Assembly: GCA_030655795.1 (NCBI GenBank)
Contig: JAUSPJ010000371.1
Location: 1-5,433 of the forward strand
Direction: 5' to 3'
Source of the DNA: Fidelibacterota bacterium
Lineage (GTDB): Bacteria > Fidelibacterota > UBA2242
DNA length: 5,433 nucleotides
The notes under the pieces are model-generated. The model had not been told where the DNA came from, ran no database searches, and was given only the letters and a program-made list of their open reading frames with translations. A program made the translations under genes and the position numbers. Every line of letters begins with the position of its first letter. The first letter of the stretch is position 1. Below, piece by piece: positions 1 to 5,433 of the stretch.

Positions 1-122
1 CACCAGTAGGTTAATTGGATTATGCCTTGGTATTCTTTCTGTTGTGAATCACCGTTTCGACCACAGAAAAAATGTGTAAAACTAAAAATAATGACAAGTA
101 ATATCCATATTATCTTTTTCAT
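1..122 (-). CDS. Partial lipoprotein, probable sugar ABC transporter substrate-binding protein (N-terminus only)
   Basis: An open frame begins with ATG at 122-120 and runs 40 codons without a stop to the left edge, so only the N-terminus is present. It reads MKKIIWILLVIIFSFTHFFC, then GRNGDSQQKEYQGIIQLTYW. This is a lipoprotein signal: a KK n-region, a strongly hydrophobic stretch, then Cys20 followed by a polar, Gln/Ser-rich linker. The residues before the Cys (HFF) are a poor lipobox, so lipidation is inferred from the layout. The segment GIIQLTYW resembles the first beta-strand of family 1 extracellular solute-binding proteins (typically V-x-L-T-Y-W), which capture sugars for ABC importers. 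It starts 9 bases after the stop of the upstream glycosidase-like gene, so it is very likely in the same operon and may take up the product of those enzymes. No clear Shine-Dalgarno sequence precedes it (AATAAGCTT before ATG). The frame and signal peptide are seen directly; the solute-binding role is inferred from one short motif plus context. Confidence 0.62.
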   Translation of the reverse strand, partial: MKKIIWILLVIIFSFTHFFCGRNGDSQQKEYQGIIQLTYW

Positions 123-131
123 AAGCTTATT

Positions 132-2663
132 TTAAAATTTAACTCCAAGTTTATCAATGTCATTTGAATGCGTAAACCATAACACTAATTTATAATAACC
201 ATCAAAACTCTCAACAAAAAAATTCTTGGTCACCTGCTTTCCATTTATTAACACATCCTTCGGTTCATAAGGAGTGATAATACATGATTCATTCCGGTGT
301 CCGGGATATGCTTCTAACTCCATATTCAACTGTCTATTGTCATACGAACATGTATTCAGGATCGAACTAGTCTGTTGAAGATAAGGATAGTCCGGACATC
401 CGATAACAATATTTACTCTTTTAATCTCTTGAATATCTGTTGTAAAAACTGCGGAGTGAAATCTCTGTCTATCATACCGAATCGATTTAATTACTTCGCC
501 TTTACCAGAAATACTTATCAAGAGAGGTTTTCCATCAACAAACAAAGTAAATTCGCATTCCTTCTGATCATGTTCCAGAAAGGGATCAAGGGCGATATTC
601 CAGTCGTTTTCCACAACACCATAGAGTTGATACAGGCAGTTGATATACCAGGCGCCCGCCCACAAAAATTGCGGCTTATCAACTGTGCCATATTCAGAAA
701 GATCATCTTTATTGGCATTGCGGACTTCATAATAGGCCGGTTGACCGTTCGGGCCTGCCATAATGCCATGCAACGACATAGTGTTGTTAATAAATCTCGC
801 AGCCGCCTTCTTTTCGCCATTGGCAATCAAAGCCATCGCGTACCAGGCATTGCCCTGCGGCCATATACCGCCGTTAAAATAGTAATATTTCGCGCCGGCC
901 TCATTACCGACGAATTTCATGAAATCGCCCCATTTCTCGAAATCCATGGGAAAGACATTGTAAATGCCGACATTATTATCAACCATTTTTTCAGTAGCAG
1001 TTTGCACCAGTAAATTCTGTTTCTCATTATCCAGTAAACCATAATGAGCCGCCAGCAGGGAGCCGATATAATAATGTTCATCCAGCGAACCGTCATTGTG
1101 ATAATTCACAAGATAGTTCATGTCGTCATTCCATAATTTCTCAATCAGAGCAGATTGCATATCTTCCGCCAGAGACGCATATTCCTGAACCCGGTCAAGA
1201 TTCTTTTCCAATGCTGTTGAAAGAAAAATGTAATCCCGCAGGGTTTTAATCGCCAAAATCGTCATATAACTACGCGGTCCGTAATTCTGCCCGATATCCC
1301 ACCAGTCCGGACGAAAAGACCACATCAGATTATCCTTTTCCAGCGTTAGCAGCGAGCGCTCCACACTTTTACTGATAAAAGGATAAAGTCTCTCAACAAA
1401 TTCCCGGTCACCGGAATGACGCAGATATTTAGCGCTCACCTGCACCAGCCAGAAATTGTTCCAGTTGTCCGAGCTGGCGTACTCCGTCACATATTTCCCG
1501 TCTTTCCAATAATAAGCATGGGGAATAATGTTATTCTCATCGGCATGGCGAATAATATAGTCCAGGTCACGTTTCACCCTTTCAAGATCGAAATTCACCG
1601 CCGCCAGATCGGTCACCAGCGCATCATGTGTAAAATAGAAATTGTACTCCGCGGGACAGGGCATCGGCACAATGTCATCCTCCAGGAAATGTGCATTTGC
1701 CACCATGACCGCTTTGGCATAAGCCACAGAATGATCTGTTTTAGGGCAGCCGGTTGCCATTATACTATGAGTATAGGCTTTGTCAAGCACATCCTTTTCG
1801 TATTTGTCAATTTCAGCCTGAAAGTTACCTCTCAGATAAGCGACTACCGATTGACTTTCCTCCCGCTTTGATGAACCGATAATCTGGACAATTTTCATTG
1901 CTTCGCCCGGCTTTAACCGCTTCTGATAAATAAACTGGGAAACCGGTTTTTCCGGCTTATCCTTTGAAATCCCTTTACACTCGTCTTCTTTCTGCGGTGT
2001 ATACAGGTTATCAATTCGACTGTTACAGTAAGTCGGCGGGTCCCCGGCATTGGCCACAAAAACATCCGCGAAATCAGCGTCGGGATCATCAAAATGGGTA
2101 TAAATCGTTGAGCTATCCAGATCGGTCCAGGCGTATTCAAGCGGACGAAAGGTATGGCAGGTCCGGATAGATGTCCATAAGCGTGTATCAAACTCAAACT
2201 CTTCAGTTTTATCACTTGTATTCACGATTTGAATTTTTAAAATCATCGCCGGTTTATTTTGGCAGAATTGATAACTGCTCTTGAGTGAATAGCCATTTTC
2301 AACACGAGTAAATTTCACCGAATAAGGTGTAATCTCAAATTCCGAAGCATCCCGGCCAATGCTGACCGCCGGATTATCACCGATTTTCAGATACCATTCC
2401 TCCACAAAAGAACTATCCCGGGTCCAATAATCCCGGCTATGGTCGATGCTGTTTGCCACGGGATAGAAAAAACTGATGCGCTGCGGAATCATATAACTGT
2501 GATGAAATTCCACACCGACAAACGGCCCACCGACTTCCAGTTTGGCATCGCCTGTATATTGAACCACTAATTTTTGGTGTAAATGCTGTTTTTCGGTACC
2601 GCAATTCACAATCATTGCTAATATAAAAATATTGATTAAGACTAATTTTGAAACCCGGCTCAT
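132..2663 (-). CDS. Lipoprotein with (alpha/alpha)6-barrel glycoside hydrolase-like core (GH94/clan GH-Q-like), second tandem copy
   Basis: This encodes 843 residues, starting at ATG 2663-2661 and ending with TAA. The start is supported by a signal peptide at residue 1 and a good ribosome site (AAAAAGGA, 9 bases upstream). Residues 1-21 end in IVNC, a lipobox with an unusual Asn at -1. Residues about 30-290 look like an N-terminal beta-sandwich (EVGGPFVGVEFHHSY at 43-57, FFYPVANSID at 65-74). Residues about 300-680 look like a helical barrel: NFYFTHDALVTDLAAV at 341-356, IIPHAYYWKDG at 379-389, DWWDIG at 453-458, GNEAG at 586-590, NGGIWPQGNAW at 597-607, PNGQPAYYEVR at 638-648 and LWAGAWY at 667-673. 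Residues about 690-843 look like a beta-rich C-terminal domain. Block order resembles GH94 phosphorylases, where the Asp of a DWND-type motif is the general acid; Asp453 or Asp456 is the candidate here. Glu588 is a possible base if it is a hydrolase. Compared with its upstream paralogue it has an extra loop of about 20 residues (roughly 212-240) with Cys213 and Cys229. A carbohydrate-active role is well supported; family, substrate and hydrolase versus phosphorylase are inference. Confidence 0.8.
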   Translation of the reverse strand: MSRVSKLVLINIFILAMIVNCGTEKQHLHQKLVVQYTGDAKLEVGGPFVGVEFHHSYMIPQRISFFYPVANSIDHSRDYWTRDSSFVEEWYLKIGDNPAVSIGRDASEFEITPYSVKFTRVENGYSLKSSYQFCQNKPAMILKIQIVNTSDKTEEFEFDTRLWTSIRTCHTFRPLEYAWTDLDSSTIYTHFDDPDADFADVFVANAGDPPTYCNSRIDNLYTPQKEDECKGISKDKPEKPVSQFIYQKRLKPGEAMKIVQIIGSSKREESQSVVAYLRGNFQAEIDKYEKDVLDKAYTHSIMATGCPKTDHSVAYAKAVMVANAHFLEDDIVPMPCPAEYNFYFTHDALVTDLAAVNFDLERVKRDLDYIIRHADENNIIPHAYYWKDGKYVTEYASSDNWNNFWLVQVSAKYLRHSGDREFVERLYPFISKSVERSLLTLEKDNLMWSFRPDWWDIGQNYGPRSYMTILAIKTLRDYIFLSTALEKNLDRVQEYASLAEDMQSALIEKLWNDDMNYLVNYHNDGSLDEHYYIGSLLAAHYGLLDNEKQNLLVQTATEKMVDNNVGIYNVFPMDFEKWGDFMKFVGNEAGAKYYYFNGGIWPQGNAWYAMALIANGEKKAAARFINNTMSLHGIMAGPNGQPAYYEVRNANKDDLSEYGTVDKPQFLWAGAWYINCLYQLYGVVENDWNIALDPFLEHDQKECEFTLFVDGKPLLISISGKGEVIKSIRYDRQRFHSAVFTTDIQEIKRVNIVIGCPDYPYLQQTSSILNTCSYDNRQLNMELEAYPGHRNESCIITPYEPKDVLINGKQVTKNFFVESFDGYYKLVLWFTHSNDIDKLGVKF
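1597..1643 (-). repeat. 47-base perfect direct repeat, copy within the 843-residue gene
   Basis: These 47 bases are identical to 4156-4202 and encode NFYFTHDALVTDLAA plus the first two bases of a Val codon, in the same frame of both paralogues. The two copies lie 2559 bases apart in the same orientation. Identity ends sharply on both sides although the protein sequence remains identical there. This looks like part of a duplicated gene kept identical by conversion, not a mobile or regulatory repeat. Confidence 0.9.
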
Positions 2664-2669
2664 TTCATT

Positions 2670-5147
2670 TTATCCTTTTTTATGATTGTTAATAAAACTG
2701 ACCCGCAATTCACCCTCTGCCTGGTCTTGAATCACGTTCATTCTGATTCTATAAATATTATCAATTTTTTCAATTTCGTAATCATCCACGGCCTGATTAT
2801 TAAACCACATGGACGTCGGTTCAACAGGTGAAATGATACTGACCTTATTTCGGTGTCCGGGAAATGCTTTTAAGTTCATATATAGGTGTTGATTCCGACG
2901 ATCATAATCACAAGACAGAACAATCGATTCCGTAGATTCAAGATAGGGATATTCGGGTAATCCACATGAAAATTGATAATCCGGATTGTTATTATACTTT
3001 ACAAATACAGCCGATGCACATTCATTTCCATTATTCCGAATGGATTGAAGATAGTCTCCGTGTCCCTTGATTGAAATCCTGTGTTTTTTCCCGTTAAGCG
3101 CCAGATCAAATTCACAGGTTTCCTGATCTTCCGGCAGAAATGGTTTCATTGAAACATTCCAGGTATTCTCTTCGATACCGTAAAGGTGATACAAGGAATA
3201 CAGATACCAACCGGCGGCCCATAGAAAATGCGGTTTATCGATTTTTCCATAGACTTCCGGATCATTATAATTGCTGCAACGGTATTCATACATTGCCGGC
3301 TGTCCGTTGGGACTGTGGATAATCCCGTCAAGGGTCATGTTTTTCCTGATGAATTTCGCCGCTTCTCTCCGTCGGTTCGTTGCCATTAATCCCAGGCTGT
3401 ACCAGGCATTGCAGTGATTCCAGACACCGCCGTTGGCATAATGGTACGGCGGTCCGACTTCGTTGCCTTTGAATTTCAGAAAATCACCCAACAGGTGAAA
3501 ATCCGGCGGATAAACGCAATAGGTGCCAATTTTCGGATCGACCAACTTCGCGCCGGCTGTTTCAATCAACTGCTTGCGTTTTTCATCATCCAGTAAACGG
3601 AAATGTGCTGCCAGCAGCGATCCGGAATAGTAATGCGGATCAATTTCGCCATTTTCATAATAATTGATTAGAAAGCCAAGATTATCATTCCAGAGTTTAT
3701 CTACCAGCGCCTTTTCCATCTGCTCCGCTAATTGCTCAAAATCCGGCAAACAATCCAGATTTTGATTCAATGCTGCTGAAATATAGATATAATCACGGAT
3801 TCCCTTGATCGCTATGATAGTCATGAATGACCGGGGTCCAAAGTTATGCCCGATGTCCCAGCCGTCGAGATAATAGGCATACAGCAGTCCGTCAGGCTCT
3901 TTGCTGTGAAGAGCATACCCAAGACTTTTTTCCAGATACGGATAGCATCGCAGCAATAATTCCTCATCCCCGGAATGCCGCAGATAACTTGCCGCCAACT
4001 GTATAAACCAGAAGTGATTCCAGTTATTCGAATCGGCATATTCCGTGCGATAATCCCCATCTTTCCAGTAATAGGCATGGGGAATGATATAGTCAACCGT
4101 CGCGTGTTTCAGGATAAATTCCATGTCCCGCTTCACTCTCGGCAGATCAAAATTTACCGCCGCCAGATCGGTCACCAGCGCATCATGTGTAAAATAGAAA
4201 TTATATTCGGCGGGACAGGGCATGGGAACAAAATCACCGTCGATATAATGATCGAGCGACGACAGCATGGCTTTCGCCCAGTATACAGATTGATCGAAAA
4301 CAGGGTCGGTGGTACAAAAGTTATATTCTTCGGTGGCTTTTTCGATTACACTCTTTTCGTACTGGTTAATTTCTTTCCGATAGTTTTTCGCTAAATAATC
4401 GACCATGTTCTGTGCTTCACGCGCATAACCTGAACCGACAATCTGCACAATCTGCATCTGGTTACCGGGAAGTAACTCTTTTCGATAGAAAAATGTCGTT
4501 GCACTTGAATCCGGTCCAAATACAACCGGTTTTTCAGCGGCGTTCGTTACAAACACGACAATATTTTTAATTTCATCGTCATTATAATGGGTAATCGCTG
4601 TTCCATTTTCGGGGTTATATTCCGTTTGGGATTGATGAATCCACCGAAACGTGTGACAGGTTCGCAGGGAGTTATTCAGGCGTGTATCCAGTTCAAATAC
4701 TTCGGTTTTATCACCGGTATTATTCAATGTAATTGATACTACCATCGCGGGTTTATTTTTACAGAATTGATAGGATAACTGAATATTTTCTTGCTCAAAT
4801 TTGACATTGTAGGGTGTCAGATTGAATGCAGTCGGAGTCCATCTAATATTCTTCCGATCATTATCACCAACTTTCAACCCGATTTCCAGCGCCAGGGTCG
4901 TATCGCGAAACCAGTAATCCTCGCTCATGTCAATACTATTGGCAATCGGGTAGAAAAAACTGATCCGCTGGGGAACCGGGTAACTGTGATGAAATTCGGC
5001 GCCGACAAAGGGTCCGCCAACTTCAATCCGGGCATCTCCGGCAAAAGAGACTGAGAGGTCCCTCGCGTCATCCTGCCGTACCGTCTTGGTACAAGCAGTT
5101 AAAAGGAATAATAACAGCAAACCGTATAAATGACGGTTTTTATTCAT
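2670..5147 (-). CDS. Lipoprotein with (alpha/alpha)6-barrel glycoside hydrolase-like core (GH94/clan GH-Q-like), first tandem copy
   Basis: This encodes 825 residues, starting at ATG 5147-5145 and ending with TAA. The N-terminus is a canonical lipoprotein signal with LTAC and Cys19, which fixes the start although the upstream GGGTG is only 3 bases from the ATG and is a weak ribosome site. The layout is as in the downstream paralogue: beta-sandwich at about 30-265 (EVGGPFVGAEFHHSY at 42-56), helical barrel at about 280-655, beta-rich C-terminal domain at about 670-825. Key blocks are NFYFTHDALVTDLAAV (316-331), IIPHAYYWKDG (354-364), DGWDIG (428-433), GNEVG (561-565), NGGVWNHCNAW (572-582), PNGQPAMYEYR (613-623) and LWAAGWY (642-648). 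Asp428 or Asp431 is the candidate general acid and Glu563 a possible base, by position only. Cysteines at 128-129, 164, 311, 678, 728 and 746 have counterparts in the paralogue, which fits an extracytoplasmic protein. It starts 14 bases after the preceding gene and its last codons carry the ribosome site of the next. It probably cleaves an oligosaccharide at the envelope; the substrate is unknown. Confidence 0.82.
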   Translation of the reverse strand: MNKNRHLYGLLLLFLLTACTKTVRQDDARDLSVSFAGDARIEVGGPFVGAEFHHSYPVPQRISFFYPIANSIDMSEDYWFRDTTLALEIGLKVGDNDRKNIRWTPTAFNLTPYNVKFEQENIQLSYQFCKNKPAMVVSITLNNTGDKTEVFELDTRLNNSLRTCHTFRWIHQSQTEYNPENGTAITHYNDDEIKNIVVFVTNAAEKPVVFGPDSSATTFFYRKELLPGNQMQIVQIVGSGYAREAQNMVDYLAKNYRKEINQYEKSVIEKATEEYNFCTTDPVFDQSVYWAKAMLSSLDHYIDGDFVPMPCPAEYNFYFTHDALVTDLAAVNFDLPRVKRDMEFILKHATVDYIIPHAYYWKDGDYRTEYADSNNWNHFWFIQLAASYLRHSGDEELLLRCYPYLEKSLGYALHSKEPDGLLYAYYLDGWDIGHNFGPRSFMTIIAIKGIRDYIYISAALNQNLDCLPDFEQLAEQMEKALVDKLWNDNLGFLINYYENGEIDPHYYSGSLLAAHFRLLDDEKRKQLIETAGAKLVDPKIGTYCVYPPDFHLLGDFLKFKGNEVGPPYHYANGGVWNHCNAWYSLGLMATNRRREAAKFIRKNMTLDGIIHSPNGQPAMYEYRCSNYNDPEVYGKIDKPHFLWAAGWYLYSLYHLYGIEENTWNVSMKPFLPEDQETCEFDLALNGKKHRISIKGHGDYLQSIRNNGNECASAVFVKYNNNPDYQFSCGLPEYPYLESTESIVLSCDYDRRNQHLYMNLKAFPGHRNKVSIISPVEPTSMWFNNQAVDDYEIEKIDNIYRIRMNVIQDQAEGELRVSFINNHKKG
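2673..2680 (-). promoter_or_regulatory. Ribosome binding site inside the end of the upstream gene
   Basis: On the minus strand this reads AAAAAGGA, with 9 bases to the ATG at 2663. It is formed by the last Lys-Lys-Gly codons of the 825-residue gene and is directly followed by that gene's TAA. Ribosomes finishing the first copy therefore stop on top of the initiation site of the second, which suggests coupled translation of the two paralogues. The sequence and spacing are seen directly; coupling is inferred. Confidence 0.7.
4156..4202 (-). repeat. 47-base perfect direct repeat, copy within the 825-residue gene
   Basis: This is the partner of 1597-1643, identical at every base, coding for the same conserved block at residues 316-330. 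The codons used (GCG, CTG, GTG, ACC, GAT, CTG, GCG, GCG) are GC-rich compared with the AT-richer ends of both genes. Direction of any copying between the two genes cannot be told from this window. Confidence 0.9.
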
Positions 5148-5161
5148 TCACACCCGATTTT

Positions 5162-5433
5162 CTACTTTAATTTCACACACTTTTTCACCGTCGTGAAATC
5201 CCCGGCTTTCAGCCGGTAAAAATATATCCCAGATCCGACATTCGGGGCATTCCAGATCACCGTATAACTACCAGCCGGTTTCTTCTCATCAACCAGCGTT
5301 TGAACCAGCCGCCCGGTCAGATCGAAGATTTGCAACTTGACTGTCGCTGAAGTCGGCAAATCGTAGCCGATTGTCGTGATCGGATTGAACGGATTGGGAT
5401 AATTTTGATGCAGAGCAAATTCTCCGGGAATTA
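5162..5433 (-). CDS. C-terminal end of a secreted protein with T9SS type A / FlgD-Ig-like sorting domain (5' partial)
   Basis: An open frame enters from the right edge and ends with TAG at 5164-5162; 89 residues are visible. They begin IPGEFALHQNYPNPFNP, followed by TTIGYDLP. This YPNPFNPxTxIxYxLP box opens the roughly 80-residue C-terminal domain used for type IX secretion and surface attachment in many FCB-group bacteria (Por secretion tail, related to the FlgD Ig-like fold). The rest fits: LQIFDLTGRLVQTLVDE, then GSYTVIWNA, GSGIYFYRLKAGDF, and a basic end KKCVKLK. The tail says the protein is exported, not what it does; the functional part lies beyond 5433. A TTG at 5359-5357 could be mistaken for a start, but the domain continues upstream of it in frame, so the true start is outside the window. 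As first gene of this visible run, 14 bases before the glycosidase-like lipoprotein, it may be a secreted glycan-active or glycan-binding protein of the same pathway; that is inferred from position alone. Confidence 0.85.
   Translation of the reverse strand, partial: IPGEFALHQNYPNPFNPITTIGYDLPTSATVKLQIFDLTGRLVQTLVDEKKPAGSYTVIWNAPNVGSGIYFYRLKAGDFTTVKKCVKLK

Larger units (their letters stand above)
132..5147 (-). repeat. Tandem gene duplication (two diverged paralogues head to tail)
   Basis: The 825- and 843-residue proteins align along their whole length: N-terminal beta-sandwich, helical barrel and C-terminal beta domain, with the same block order and mostly shared cysteines. Conservation is highest in the barrel (29 identical residues from VPMPCPAEY to VNFDL, 332-360 in the second copy and 307-335 in the first) and lowest in the signal peptides, the loop near residue 210-240 and the C-terminal domain. 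The duplication is old enough for the two signals and several pocket residues to have diverged. Confidence 0.88.

Noticed and set aside
518..826. Minus-strand 102-codon open frame overlapping the second enzyme (and similar frames at 1913-2215, 3146-3331 and 3821-4096)
   Set aside because: These are alternate-frame shadows within the enzymes, rich in Met, Ile and Arg runs, without homology-like motifs or their own ribosome sites.
375..1013. 212-codon plus-strand open frame
   Set aside because: It lies entirely antisense to the glycosidase-like gene, shows no recognisable domain or signal, and the sense frame carries all the conserved motifs.
1597..1643. 47-base repeat as an attachment site or recombination target
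   Set aside because: Both copies are in frame within the same conserved coding block of paralogues; no integrase, inverted repeat or element boundary is nearby.
1416..1871. Plus-strand open frame whose product resembles that of another plus-strand open frame at 3975-4394
   Set aside because: The two resemble each other only because they lie antisense to the same conserved blocks of two paralogous genes. Both are fully inside well-supported minus-strand coding regions, and the resemblance is strongest where the sense protein is most conserved.
2664..2669. Possible promoter or terminator between the two enzymes
   Set aside because: The gap is 6 bases and has no inverted repeat or T-run; it only fits a ribosome-site spacer.
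5162..5359. A free-standing 65-residue protein starting at the TTG at 5359-5357
   Set aside because: The same frame continues upstream through the YPNPFNP box to the window edge; the TTG is an internal Leu codon of a sorting domain.

Overview
All the protein coding I can support lies on the minus strand, as one tightly packed run read from right to left. The order of transcription is: (1) the 3' end of a secreted protein with a type IX secretion (T9SS)/FlgD-like C-terminal sorting domain (5162-5433, 5' end beyond the right edge); (2) an 825-residue lipoprotein with an (alpha/alpha)6-barrel glycosidase-like core (2670-5147); (3) its 843-residue tandem paralogue (132-2663); (4) the first 40 codons of a third lipoprotein that looks like the substrate-binding protein of a sugar ABC transporter (1-122, running off the left edge). 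The gaps are 14, 6 and 9 bases, so there is no room for internal promoters or terminators. The four genes are probably one operon whose promoter lies to the right of the window. No RNA gene, IS element, CRISPR array or terminator is visible.

The C-terminal tail with a YPNPFNP box, followed by a short beta-sandwich with GRLVxTL and GIYFYRL-type motifs, is typical of the FCB group (Ignavibacteriota, Calditrichota, KSB1, Marinimicrobia and similar lineages, often known only from metagenomes). The moderate base composition and the variable lipoboxes fit this. I cannot name a genus.

The locus reads as a carbohydrate-use operon. A secreted or surface-anchored protein (function unseen), two lipid-anchored glycosidase-like enzymes that probably act outside the cytoplasm, and a binding protein that would pass the product to an ABC importer. 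There is no sign of SusC/SusD in the window.

The most interesting points are the tandem enzymes. Their conserved blocks are laid out like those of the GH94/clan GH-Q phosphorylases, but they carry lipoprotein signals and lack the GH94-type TGSA signature near the end of the barrel. They may therefore be hydrolases on a phosphorylase-like scaffold, from a poorly described family. The two copies also share a 47-base stretch of perfect DNA identity with sharp edges across a candidate active-site block, which suggests local gene conversion.
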